Source: Kerstersia gyiorum (GTDB lineage: Bacteria; Pseudomonadota; Gammaproteobacteria; Burkholderiales; Burkholderiaceae_B). From it: a stretch of 64,000 bases of DNA. The translations under genes were made by a program, and so were the position numbers. Positions 30,420 to 38,657 of this stretch are shown here, one piece after another (position 1 is the first letter of the stretch; each line of letters begins with the position of its first letter). A model generated the notes under the pieces. The model had not been told where the DNA came from. It saw only the letters and a list, made by a program, of their open reading frames with translations, and ran no database searches. The stretch spans positions 930,001 to 994,000 of the forward strand of contig NZ_SGWZ01000001.1 in assembly GCF_004216755.1 (NCBI RefSeq). Direction: 5' to 3'.

Positions 30420-31987
30420 TCACCCTCGAGGAACAACAACTGCGCGAACACCTCGTGGTAGAAGAGATCACGTTCGCCATTCCCGCGCAGAGCTTTGCGA
30501 TCTCGTGCGCCATCAGCGCTGAGGAAGCTCTGCCCGTGGTGACGGAGTTTGCCCTGCGCATCGCATACGTCTGCGGCACGCTCAGCCCCGCGCAGATCCA
30601 GGATTTTTTCGGCTTCTCGAAGAAGGAGACCGACGCCGTTCTCAAGTCTCTGCTGGACGAGCGTCTGCTGCAATGGAACGACGAGCACCTGGAACTCACC
30701 ACTTATGCCCTTGCGCGTTTTCAGGACAGCTCGGACAATTTGCCGCGCTTCTTCAAGATCCAGGACTGGAGCGCCGAAGTCGTATTCGACCTGATCAGCT
30801 TTAGCCCGGCAGGACGTCCAAACCGCCTGAAGCGGGTGCGCTCCCAGATCGAATTGGCGACACGCAACCTGGATAAGCAGTCGCGCACGCGGCAATATGC
30901 GGAGCAATCCTTCCAGCAGAACTTCCGCCAGATCTGCACCAAGGAGAAGGCCGAGATCTACAAGATCAGTGCTATTGACGCCGGCGAGCGCTTCAGCATT
31001 CCGCTGCCATGCACATTCCACCTCGATCTTGGCGGGCAGACGAGCATCCGCCGCAACATCGACGATGAGAGCTTCGGCAGCCGGCTGGAAATATCCGAGG
31101 CGATCACCGATGCGCTGGCCAGCCAGGAGCGAGGCGACAACGAGTGTTTTCGGGACTTCATCCAGACCTTCGATGACACGCTGCTGCAGAGCTACGTGAC
31201 AGGGGATGCGTTCGATCTGCGCCGTTACGCCCAGGAGGTCCATCTGACGCGTTTCGTGCGCCCGGTCGACGACCGCGTTACGCCAATGCTGGGCGCGCTG
31301 TACCTCCCCCGCAACGCCGGCTTGCTGCTCGAGCGTATTCAGGCAGCAGTGGCGCAGTTGGACACACGGTTTGAGCATGAGCCGCCTTCCACAGAAGGGA
31401 CAGAAGCCGACACCAAGGAGGCTGCAAAAACGACTCATCCCGCGCAGTGGGAGGCCCTGTGGTGGGCACCACAATCGCCGCTGTGGGCCCGCACGCGAAG
31501 TGCGCGGGACTTGGCGCAGAAGATCGAACGGTTGATGGCCCCTCAGGGTGGCGAACGGATCTCGACCGGGCTGCATGTCGTGGTGCCGACCGCACGCCGG
31601 TCGCCACGGGAGCGCCTGGCCGTCTACCAGGACCAGTTCAGCCGCCTGCTGGCGGCGGATGTAGTGTTGATGGGTGGAAGCTTGGAACTGTTGCTCGTGC
31701 CGGACGCCTTGGTTTGTGCCATGTTTCACTTCAACTTGGCTCACAACGCGACGGCCGTGCCGATCGGTTTCATGTCGTCCGCCCCTGAGCACATTGCATC
31801 CGCAGGGGCGCTGGTTTCTGCACGAATGCGAGGCCGCTCGGACAGCGTCACTGCGGCGCGCGAGGAGGGCGGCTCGGCCCTGATTGACAGTCTGGCGCAA
31901 CTGATGGCACGGCTGATGCCGCCACGCGAAGTTGACGCCGACGGGTCCACAAAGGGTGGCCGCGTCCGACTGACGCTGAAGAAATAA
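30416..31987 (+). CDS. Unknown 523-aa partner protein with N-terminal winged helix
   Basis: The protein starts inside the helicase stop codon (ATGA overlap), so the two are made together. At about 40-100 there is a winged-helix-like segment: EFALRIAYVCGTLSPAQIQDFFGFSKKETDAVLKSLLDERLLQWNDEHLELTTYAL. The middle (RFSIPLPCTFHLDLGGQTSIRRNID) and the C-terminal part (RISTGLHVVVPTARRSPRERLAVYQDQFSRLLAADVVLMGGSLELLLVPD) look folded, but I do not recognise them. A phospholipase-D nuclease HxKxxxxD motif, which Mokosh partners have, was looked for and not found. A role as adaptor or effector of the fusion helicase is possible but unproven. Confidence 0.6.
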   Translation: MITLEEQQLREHLVVEEITFAIPAQSFAISCAISAEEALPVVTEFALRIAYVCGTLSPAQIQDFFGFSKKETDAVLKSLLDERLLQWNDEHLELTTYALARFQDSSDNLPRFFKIQDWSAEVVFDLISFSPAGRPNRLKRVRSQIELATRNLDKQSRTRQYAEQSFQQNFRQICTKEKAEIYKISAIDAGERFSIPLPCTFHLDLGGQTSIRRNIDDESFGSRLEISEAITDALASQERGDNECFRDFIQTFDDTLLQSYVTGDAFDLRRYAQEVHLTRFVRPVDDRVTPMLGALYLPRNAGLLLERIQAAVAQLDTRFEHEPPSTEGTEADTKEAAKTTHPAQWEALWWAPQSPLWARTRSARDLAQKIERLMAPQGGERISTGLHVVVPTARRSPRERLAVYQDQFSRLLAADVVLMGGSLELLLVPDALVCAMFHFNLAHNATAVPIGFMSSAPEHIASAGALVSARMRGRSDSVTAAREEGGSALIDSLAQLMARLMPPREVDADGSTKGGRVRLTLKK

Positions 31988-32005
31988 CGAGAGCACGCAT
32001 GCTTC

Positions 32006-33097
32006 ATGACCGTCAACCTGGAATACGTGGAAGAGACGACGCAAAAGCGCCTAGCGCTCAGCGCGGGCGAACTCGTGCCGCTCGGCTTCGATGACCTGGT
32101 AGCCCTCCACGGGAAACTGCGCGAACCCATCGTTTTCCCACTTCGAATTCGGGCTGCTCAAGTTGTTTCAACGGAATTCGAGCACTTGCGGATCGCGGAG
32201 AAGCTTAACGTCAAGGCGGAATTGCAAAGCCACCTTGGATCCACGGTACTGGGCCTGGTCAAGGGCGGATGGTTGCCCTCGGGACTGATCCTGGATGAAG
32301 ACACGCTCTTGTTACCGGATCGGTGCACGGTGGCGGCACTGCGCAGCCGGTTCGTCGGGGGCGAACCCAAGGATGGAGTGCCGCCGGACTTCCTCGACTT
32401 TGCTCGCGGCAAGGCTCTCAAAGTCAATCCCATGCTGTATGCCATGGAAGGTACCTCGGGTAGCCGCAACCCCGACGCAGAAGAACTCTCGGCGTTGTAC
32501 GACCGAGCGGCGCTCAAAATTGGAGAGGCCCTGCCCAAGGCTGTCATGTTCCCGGACAAGGAAGACGCGCTGCAGGGTGTCCTTGGATTGCTGCGAGATC
32601 AGGCGAAAGGGTTTGCCGCGCGGCAACGCTTCCTTACAAAGGCGGCTCCGCTGCTAGCCACCTCCGTCGGTCGCAAGCGACTCCCTGACCTATGGCAGCA
32701 GTTGCTGGAACTCGCCGAACGGCATGGGGTGGCACGCGCATCGATGCTGGTGTGCGCGCTTTTCAGTGCCAGCGCCGCGCACCCCGCGATGAATCCGGCC
32801 ATAAGGGTCCTGAAACCACGCCGCCAATACACGGAAAAGAACGCCTTCAACGCATTGGCGGATCTTCGCTCCTTGGACTTGTTGATCGCTGCAGGGACTG
32901 ATTTTCCAGACAAGAGGGTGGCACTCCTAACAGAAGACCGAGCGTTGGCCCTGTTCTGGGTGGGCATGCAGACGCACAGCCATCGCAGGAATGGGACCAG
33001 CCTCCACTGCGCCATGAACCCGCACACTGCATTGTTCGTCCGCCTAGACAAACAGGAGATGGAGGCAGTGCTGAAAATGCTCTCGGAGAGCAACTAA
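32006..33097 (+). CDS. Unknown 363-aa protein with PIN-like features
   Basis: This third gene of the operon begins 18 bp after the second. The pattern suggests a PIN-like nuclease. An N-terminal strand GLILDEDTLLLPDRCTVAALRSRF is followed by NPMLYAMEGTSGSRNPDAEEL. After a long helical middle comes NAFNALADLRSLDLLIAAG, then RVALLTEDRALALFWVG. Spaced acidic residues after hydrophobic strands are what PIN-type RNases show, but the order and spacing are not standard. It could be the effector RNase of the system. The assignment is tentative and needs a structure-based comparison. The right end of element 1 follows directly. Confidence 0.45.
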   Translation: MTVNLEYVEETTQKRLALSAGELVPLGFDDLVALHGKLREPIVFPLRIRAAQVVSTEFEHLRIAEKLNVKAELQSHLGSTVLGLVKGGWLPSGLILDEDTLLLPDRCTVAALRSRFVGGEPKDGVPPDFLDFARGKALKVNPMLYAMEGTSGSRNPDAEELSALYDRAALKIGEALPKAVMFPDKEDALQGVLGLLRDQAKGFAARQRFLTKAAPLLATSVGRKRLPDLWQQLLELAERHGVARASMLVCALFSASAAHPAMNPAIRVLKPRRQYTEKNAFNALADLRSLDLLIAAGTDFPDKRVALLTEDRALALFWVGMQTHSHRRNGTSLHCAMNPHTALFVRLDKQEMEAVLKMLSESN

Positions 33098-33171
33098 TTC
33101 GTCAAAAGCGGAATGGGTGCCGCTGAATGGCCGCTACCGCTGCCAAGTAGTTATCGGGTTTTCACATTGAT

Positions 33172-33402
33172 CTTCCGCTCTGGGTCGTTAGCAGACAGTG
33201 CGGCTGATATGTGTCCTCGGTACACTACCGGTACACCAATCCGTTTTCACCGCCTCCCCAAAATTCCGCTAACCTACTGTCACCAAAATACTTTCCCCTC
33301 CCATCACCTCCGCACCACTACACCCCATTCCCCCAAGTACCTCCTTTCCACCACAAACTTTTAATCCGTTGGTCGAGGGTTCGAGTCCCTCAGGACCCAC
33401 CA
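33172..33402 (+). repeat. Right end of element 1: 231-bp repeat with tRNA-Lys 3' end
   Basis: This 231-bp segment is repeated without gaps at 40995-41225. It contains two GGTACAC sites 11 bp apart (33219 and 33230), a C-rich purine-poor stretch and, at 33357-33402, the 46-nt tRNA-Lys 3' end. The T stem in the copy is GAGGG/CCCTC instead of GTGGG/CCCAC, a compensated change. It is an attachment site, not a functional tRNA. Confidence 0.85.
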
Positions 33403-33419
33403 ATATTTTCAAGCACTTA

Positions 33420-33446
33420 GGCCAATCCTTCGGGGTTGGCCTTTTG
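33420..33446. terminator. Hairpin terminator at left end of element 2
   Basis: Stem GGCCAATCC, loop TTCG, stem GGGTTGGCC, followed by TTTTGCTTTT. Confidence 0.7.
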
Positions 33447-33897
33447 CTTTTCTGGGTCTGTGTAAGCGTTTTGTAAACAGATTTTGATGTTGGGGCCGTA
33501 AGCCACGGCTTTAATCCTGAGTTAGCAGATCGGCAGCTTAACTGGGATGCTGACCTTGGTATGCATTCAAGATGTAGGGGAGGCGTCCCTCACACCTCAG
33601 AAGAGGTCGTTGCCTACGATTCGGAAGTTTTGCGGATGTAGTAGGTGGGGTGTCTTGCTCTTCACATGAATATCTTCTTGTGCCGCACGTACTGCCTTCT
33701 ATCGTGAGCGATTATGGCGGTATGCTCGTCGGCGTTGCCAAGTTCGAATCGAACCTTTCATAAGACAAATTCATGCTTTCGCTGTGGTTCGAAAATGGTC
33801 GTTTATCAGCGTCTGCTTTCGGCCATGACCCGACATTCGCTCCACGGGCACAATGGAGCCAACAGCGGTCCTTCGTCAAGCTGAATAGGCTTCACTA
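33447..33897. other. Stretch of element 2 without a recognised gene
   Basis: About 450 bp with no protein-like frame. Fragments may be decayed genes, but none was recognised. Confidence 0.45.
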
Positions 33898-34341
33898 ATG
33901 GTTCATCTCGAACGGTCTGTGGCAACGTTGCGCATCATGGGTGACGAACAAGTGCCTGAGGAAATTTCGAGGCTACTCAGTGCAATGCCGACGTCAGCTC
34001 ATGTGAAAGGGCCGCAGATTCCTTCGAGCCCATCGGGCCGCATTGGCACGAAGAAATCTGGCATGTGGCGTCTAAGGGCGAAGGAGACCGAGCCAGAAGA
34101 CTTGGATGATCAGGTCTCGGAGTTGCTTGGTCAAGTCACGTCGGACCTAGCGGTTTAGGGTGACATCGTGACTCGGTTTCGTGTTGACCTGTTCTGCGGA
34201 TGGTTCATGGACAATAATAGCAAGGGCGTGGAGCTTTCACCCGAGAACACGCTTGCACCAGCGCAGCGCGGCATCAAGTTGTCGTTTGACACCTACGGGC
34301 CGGAAGCTTCGGATGGCCTTGAGCGTGTGTCGCAGACTTAG
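33898..34341 (+). pseudogene. DUF4279-domain gene interrupted by an in-frame amber stop
   Basis: The frame begins VHLERSVATLRIMGDEQVPEEISRLLSAMPTSAHVKG and continues GRIGTKKSGMWRLRAKETEPEDLDDQVSELLGQ, the N-terminal two thirds of a DUF4279 protein. A TAG at 34156-34158 then interrupts it. After the stop the same frame continues with FRVDLFCGWFMDNNSKGVELSP and LAPAQRGIKLSFDTYGPE, the expected C-terminal part, up to TAG at 34339-34341. The full protein would be about 147 aa. Unless the amber codon is suppressed, the gene is broken. The function of the family is unknown. Confidence 0.7.
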
Positions 34342-34456
34342 GTTAACCCGCCATGCCGGCAATTGAAAGAACGCTAAGCCCGCTTTAGGGCGGTTACCCC
34401 CTACAGGCTCGACCTTTACCAGACAATCGTGGTAAATCTGACAAACCGTGTAAACC

Positions 34457-35455
34457 GTGGACGCCATTCATCTCACCATAGGAGCAGTCGCCAAGCGTGC
34501 GGGTATCACTGTACGTACTCTGCATCATTACGACCATATCGGATTGGTATGCCCCAGTGCTCGAAGCGAGTCGGGGTATCGCCTCTACAGTGCCAACGAC
34601 ATCGAGCGATTGCATGCCGTTCAGTCCCTCAAACAACTAGGACTCAGCCTCGAAGCGATTGCGGCAACATTGACTGGAGGTGAAGTCACACCTCAAGTGT
34701 TACTGCGTCGCCAGGTAGAAGATGCTACGCGCAAGCTGGTGGAAATCCAGGAGCTCAAAGAAAAGCTGCTGTTTCTGGAGCACGCTGTCTCTCGCCAAAA
34801 CGCATCGGCCGGTGATTTGCTCGACGGCATTCGCCTCCTTGAGACTCATCAGTTGTACCTTCCCTCAGAGGACGTACGGCGGCTGCTTGCGCGCTGGCGT
34901 CGCGCCAAGGCCCGATGGCAGCCAGTTGCCGGAAAATTGCTTGCATGCCGAAGCGGCGCTGTTCCGGTCGATGCAGCGCAAACGCAGTTGCTCGCACAAC
35001 GGTGGATGAACATCGCAATGTCTGTTTTCGGAGGACGGCTGGGCGCCATCCTTGATTGGGCGCGAATGCATCGGGAAGCGCCTGAGACGGCGCGGCACGC
35101 TGGACTTGAGCCAGAGCTCATGCAATACCTTGAACAAGCCATCGAGTTGCGCCTGGAAGCATTGCGCCGTCATCTCTCGCCAGACGAACTTAACAGACTG
35201 GATGGCTCTACAGGGCCTGAGTGGGAGACATTTGCGGCTCAAGGAGAGAGGCTGCTCGCCAATAGAGTCTCTCCAAAGACAAAGGCTGCGCGCGAGTTGG
35301 TGGCGCGATATCGCGAACTCTCGCTTAGAACCGTAGCGCAGGATATGTCGCTTGCGGTCAAGCTGAAGCAGGCCTATACCTCGGAGCCCATATTGGCGCT
35401 CGGTCACTTTGTTGGTCCACAGCTGAGGGCATACCTCGAAGCTGCTGCCTCTTGA
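34457..35455 (+). CDS. MerR-family regulator with TipAS-like C-terminal region
   Basis: The 332-aa protein has the MerR DNA-binding domain at about 5-75: IGAVAKRAGITVRTLHHYDHIGLVCPSARSESGYRLYSANDIERLHAVQSLKQLGLSLEAIA. A coiled coil follows (VEDATRKLVEIQELKEKLLFLEHAV), then a long C-terminal ligand domain of the multidrug-sensing type (WMNIAMSVFGGRLGAILDWARMH, LEPELMQYLEQAIELRLEALRRHL). A MerR-type promoter lies directly after the gene, in front of the methyltransferase, so it most likely activates that gene on binding a small molecule. The ligand is unknown. Confidence 0.85.
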   Translation: MDAIHLTIGAVAKRAGITVRTLHHYDHIGLVCPSARSESGYRLYSANDIERLHAVQSLKQLGLSLEAIAATLTGGEVTPQVLLRRQVEDATRKLVEIQELKEKLLFLEHAVSRQNASAGDLLDGIRLLETHQLYLPSEDVRRLLARWRRAKARWQPVAGKLLACRSGAVPVDAAQTQLLAQRWMNIAMSVFGGRLGAILDWARMHREAPETARHAGLEPELMQYLEQAIELRLEALRRHLSPDELNRLDGSTGPEWETFAAQGERLLANRVSPKTKAARELVARYRELSLRTVAQDMSLAVKLKQAYTSEPILALGHFVGPQLRAYLEAAAS

Positions 35456-35482
35456 CCCTGACGTTACGTCAGGCCTGAAAGT
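35452..35482 (+). promoter_or_regulatory. MerR-type promoter/operator of the methyltransferase gene
   Basis: TTGACC (35452-35457) is the -35. A perfect palindrome CTGACGTTACGTCAG (35458-35472) fills the long spacer, and a weak -10-like segment (TGAAAGTACT) follows. A palindrome between -35 and -10 with an over-long spacer is the hallmark of MerR-regulated promoters. Confidence 0.8.
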
Positions 35483-35517
35483 ACTCCTTTCGTTGAACTA
35501 ACAACAGGAGTATTCCA

Positions 35518-36378
35518 ATGAAATTCACTGGCTGTCCAAGCCCCTCGGCCATGCGTGTCGCCACTTCACGAGCAGCGCACCAGATTCTCGAAGACGACCT
35601 GGTATTCAAGGACCCCTTCGCCATAGCGTCTTTGGGAAGTGCCAATGCTGCATCACTGATGCGCGAACCAATGGTGCAAAACGATGTCCCGTCACGCTCC
35701 ATGCGGGCGGGCATCGTAGCCCGCTCACGATTCGCGGAAGACCATTTGCTGAAAGCCATTGCCAACGGGACTGTGCAATACGGCGTAGTCGGGGCAGGTC
35801 TGGATACATGGGCACTGCGCAGTGCGTCCACGCTTCCTGCCGTCACCACGTTTGAACTGGACCAGCCTTCAATGCAGAAATGGAAGACAGACCTTTATAC
35901 AGACAACGGATGGGCTCAGCCCGCAAGCCTGCGCTATGTAGCCACCGATTTGCGGGAGATGACCAGTGTTGATGGTCTTCTCGCAGGTGGAGCAGACCTT
36001 GCCAAGCCTGTCAGCCTGTCTGTGCTGGGGGTGCTCGTCTACCTTTGCAACGATGTGGTTGAGCGCGAGATTGCTGCGTTACAGCAACTTGCTCCAGGCT
36101 CCACCGTTACGCTGGACTACCGCCTGGATGAGGCCCAACTGCATCCTGTGGAGCGAGTCATGATGCAGTTCACGGCCAGCATGATGGCTGCGGGAGGCGA
36201 GCCGTGGCAATCATCTTGTACGCCGGAGCGCATGCGTGAACTGCTGTCATTTGCGGGCTTTGAAGTCGATGAAGACTTGGGGCCGGCAGAACTCAACGCC
36301 CGCTATTTCGCGGGCCGCAGAGATGGCTTGCAGATTGCAGGCGGCGGCTTCCGTTATCTGAGTGCGGTCAAGCGATAG
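35518..36378 (+). CDS. Class I SAM-dependent methyltransferase, LCM/PPM family
   Basis: The 286-aa protein resembles the leucine carboxyl methyltransferase-type family. SAMRVATSRAAHQILEDDLVFKDPFA is its usual opening, YGVVGAGLDTWALR is the AdoMet-binding loop, TTFELDQPSMQKWK holds the acidic ribose-binding residue, and PVSLSVLGVLVYLCNDVVEREI follows. Proteins of this group O-methylate carboxyl groups or small polyketide-like molecules; here the substrate is unknown. It lies under a MerR-type promoter, so expression should respond to the ligand of the upstream regulator, which would fit detoxification by methylation. The ATG follows ACAGGAGTATTCC. Confidence 0.85.
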   Translation: MKFTGCPSPSAMRVATSRAAHQILEDDLVFKDPFAIASLGSANAASLMREPMVQNDVPSRSMRAGIVARSRFAEDHLLKAIANGTVQYGVVGAGLDTWALRSASTLPAVTTFELDQPSMQKWKTDLYTDNGWAQPASLRYVATDLREMTSVDGLLAGGADLAKPVSLSVLGVLVYLCNDVVEREIAALQQLAPGSTVTLDYRLDEAQLHPVERVMMQFTASMMAAGGEPWQSSCTPERMRELLSFAGFEVDEDLGPAELNARYFAGRRDGLQIAGGGFRYLSAVKR

Positions 36379-36511
36379 ACTGACCAAGATCATCTGTACA
36401 GTTTGCGTGCAGATGCTACCCCACAATCGTTGTGGAGGACTGCACCTCACTAAAGTGCCTGGTTCACTGGCGCGGGTGCAGCCTTCCAATTGACCGGTCA
36501 TTTCCGCCCAC

Positions 36512-36691
36512 ATGTTCATTCGTGTTGCCACCCTTGAGGACGCGGCATATTTGCCGCGAATCGAAAAGTCCGCCAGCGAGCTCTATCGAGCTATCCCCCA
36601 TTTGGATTGGCTGGCAGCTGGCCAGGTCATCGCGCGGGCTGAACATGAGCGGCTCATTCTCAAGAGAAGCGTTTGGGTCGCTGAGACATCG
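36512..36691 (+). pseudogene. GNAT acetyltransferase, 5' part, split by an IS unit
   Basis: The frame FIRVATLEDAAYLPRIEKSA, then HLDWLAAGQVIARAEHERLI and VWVAETS, is the N-terminal part of a GNAT acetyltransferase. It is cut at 36691 by the IS unit. Removing 36692-40287 and one copy of the ATCG duplication restores the frame exactly as WVAETSQDNLVGFLNAEVL. Confidence 0.85.
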
Positions 36692-36926
36692 TGACCTGCC
36701 CCCCGTAAATAGTACGGAAACGATGTAGAGTCCATTCCCAAAGGAATGGCAATGAAGAAACGATTCACGGAAGAACAGATCATCGGCGTGCTCAAGGAGG
36801 CCGATGCGGGTGCCAAGCCTGCTGAACTGTGCCGCAAGCACGGGATCTCCGAGGCGACGTACTACAACTGGAAGGCGAAGTTCGGCGGCATGACGGTGTC
36901 GGACGCTCAGCGCCTGAAGGAGCTGC
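36692..36926 (+). mobile_element. Truncated left IS copy with partial orfA
   Basis: This segment matches the first 235 bp of the full IS at 39085 almost exactly, including the terminal repeat and the first 60 codons of orfA up to QRLKEL. The match stops at 36926, where unrelated sequence begins. The frame then runs on as a meaningless tail to 36976. orfB and the right end are missing from this copy. Confidence 0.85.
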
Positions 36927-37027
36927 CGATGCCGCCTCTAGCGCAAGCTATTGCTCGCCAGATCACTAACAAATAACTCAACAGCTAATGTGCTGACGAA
37001 AGCAGCTAATGCTGCTGAGGAATTATC

Positions 37028-37831
37028 ATGACTAACTTTAAGACCGGCGTTTTGCTGGGAAGAATTCCCTATATTCGTAAGGGAGATCAAATTGACCCCG
37101 TGATCGTGATCAATGGCGGGCAGGGCTTTGTACGCAAACACAGCTTTGACAGGATGATGCGTGACGCAAAGCGTGTCGCACGTATCCTGCCGCCAACACA
37201 GGGCTTTATCCTGATCGGCTACGATCAGCAGCCCGATGCAAAGGCGACAATTGAAACGATTGTGTCAGATTATGAGCACGCCATCAGAGAACTGAAGGTC
37301 TCGGCGTTTTCGCTCATGGGGATATCCTATGGCGGACTGCTAGCGACAAGGCTTGCGGCAGCGCGCGAAGGGTGGGTTAAGAAGCTGATTCTGGTGGCGA
37401 GCGCTCACAAGTTCAGCATGAATGGAGAAATCAGGATTCAACGACAAATCCAGTTTGCTCAACAGGCGCAGTACTACGGTCTGATCAATGATTTTGCGGC
37501 AATATTCCGTAATCCCTTGTTGAACTTATTATTGAAGATAAACCTCTGGGTTGACCGCAACAAACTTCCCGAAAAAATGAATTCCGGTGAAGTTATTGTC
37601 CGGTATCTTCAATTGATAATGCTGGCCGAGCCAGTCGATCTAAACTCAATTACAGCAAGGACATTGATTATCGGCGGGGAACTGGATCAGTTTTTTGGCG
37701 ATGGCATGATGGAAGCAGCCCAAAATGGTATCTCCCACGCTACGCTGCAGCTCCTCAAAGGGCAAACCCATATGGCCCCGGTTGAATGCAGTAGACAATT
37801 TCGACGGATCCTGACGGAATTTCTCGATTAA
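37028..37831 (+). CDS. Alpha/beta-fold hydrolase
   Basis: The 267-aa hydrolase has the nucleophile elbow LMGISYGGLLATRLAA (catalytic serine), a late acid strand TLIIGGELDQFFGDG and the catalytic histidine in LKGQTHMAPVE. The oxyanion region is around VIVINGGQGF. It should hydrolyse an ester or a similar bond; the substrate is unknown. Base composition is clearly more AT-rich than the host genes, pointing to a distant source. GAGGAA precedes the ATG. A perfect GAAGCCCGC/GCGGGCTTC hairpin follows at 37852-37873 without a T-run. It lies inside an IS-bounded unit with plasmid remnants, so an accessory, possibly resistance-related, role is conceivable but not shown. Confidence 0.8.
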   Translation: MTNFKTGVLLGRIPYIRKGDQIDPVIVINGGQGFVRKHSFDRMMRDAKRVARILPPTQGFILIGYDQQPDAKATIETIVSDYEHAIRELKVSAFSLMGISYGGLLATRLAAAREGWVKKLILVASAHKFSMNGEIRIQRQIQFAQQAQYYGLINDFAAIFRNPLLNLLLKINLWVDRNKLPEKMNSGEVIVRYLQLIMLAEPVDLNSITARTLIIGGELDQFFGDGMMEAAQNGISHATLQLLKGQTHMAPVECSRQFRRILTEFLD

Positions 37832-38065
37832 GCAGAATTCAGGGAACGCTAAGAAGCCCGCTGTTGCGGGCTTCGCGACCGATAGCTGCTGCCAGCCTGT
37901 TTGACCGCACAAGGTGGAAGGTTCTCGACCCCGAATATCGGCAGGACTTTAACACACTTGCCGAGCAGCTTTCAGACGACTTGGTTTTCAACGGAATGTC
38001 GGACGACCGGCGCAAGATCATCGTCGCACACATGCAGGATAAACGGCCCCTCTATTACTATCGCT

Positions 38066-38454
38066 CTGGTGGTGCTGCGGCTTGATCGGCTTGGACGATC
38101 AACGCGCGATGTTCTCAACCTTGTTCATGAGCTTGACGAAAAGGTGCATCCCTGCGTGTCCTCGAACCTGAAGTCACGACGGCTGGAAGCATGGGGCGAA
38201 TGGTCATTACTATCCTCGGCATGGTTGCCGATATGGAGCTCAAGTTCATCAAGGACAGGCAAAGAGCCGGGATCGACACGGCAAAAGCCACGCGGACGTA
38301 CAAGGGGCGGAAGAAGAATGTCGATGACGTTGAAATCCGCAAACGAATACTTGCGGGCGCAACCAAAGCAGCGGTTGCACGCGATCTGAACGTTTCCAGA
38401 ATGACCGTATACCGTGCTCTCGCAGGTCAGGGAGCCAACTCAGAAATCACGTAA
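38066..38454 (+). pseudogene. Serine resolvase remnant (Tn3-type), truncated and frameshifted
   Basis: The first frame gives LVVLRLDRLGRSTRDVLNLVHELDEK. After a 1-nt shift near 38142 a second frame gives SLRVLEPEVTTAGSMGRMVITILGMVADMELKFIKDRQRAGID and the C-terminal HTH ATKAAVARDLNVSRMTVYRAL. Together they are the middle and end of a Tn3-type resolvase. The N-terminal part with the catalytic serine is missing, so it is inactive. Confidence 0.8.
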
Positions 38455-38657
38455 ATCTGGTGTTCTCTGTCCGTTCTTCGAGTTGGCCAAAATCGCAGCT
38501 TCGGGCCGACTAGGCCTAACCGGTGTTTTGCAGACCACCTCCAAAAAATCAACAAAGGCTTCCGCCCTGTCAGGCGGAGGAGAGGAAGAGGGATGCAGGA
38601 ATAGAGTGACTTGTGAAGGAGTAAGATAGGCTTACTCCGCCGGTCACGGAGATTCCC

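Larger units (their letters stand above)
20319..33402 (+). mobile_element. Integrated element 1 at tRNA-Lys
   Basis: This 13-kb element is bounded by the tRNA-Lys 3' end on the left and its repeat at 33357-33402 on the right. It has an integrase, two small regulators, a MobC-like protein, a candidate oriT, a replication-type protein with repeat arrays, an AlpA-like protein and a three-gene NERD-kinase-helicase operon as cargo. No relaxase or type IV secretion gene is present, so it looks like an integrative mobilisable element that would need a helper for transfer. Element boundaries are inferred from the repeats. Confidence 0.8.

Noticed and set aside
33357..33402. Second tRNA-Lys gene
   Set aside because: Only the 3' 46 nt are present. 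The acceptor 5' strand, D arm and anticodon 5' stem are missing. The same holds for 41180-41225.
36929..37027. Integron attC-like sequence before the hydrolase
   Set aside because: A CCGATGCCGC match and CTAAC-like bits were noticed, but no paired core sites or proper attC fold could be drawn.
37864..38085. 73-codon frame after the alpha/beta hydrolase (LFDRTRWKVLDPEYRQDFNT...)
   Set aside because: It looks like a piece of a real protein, but I could not name the family, and its end is fused into the resolvase remnant. Not annotated as a gene.
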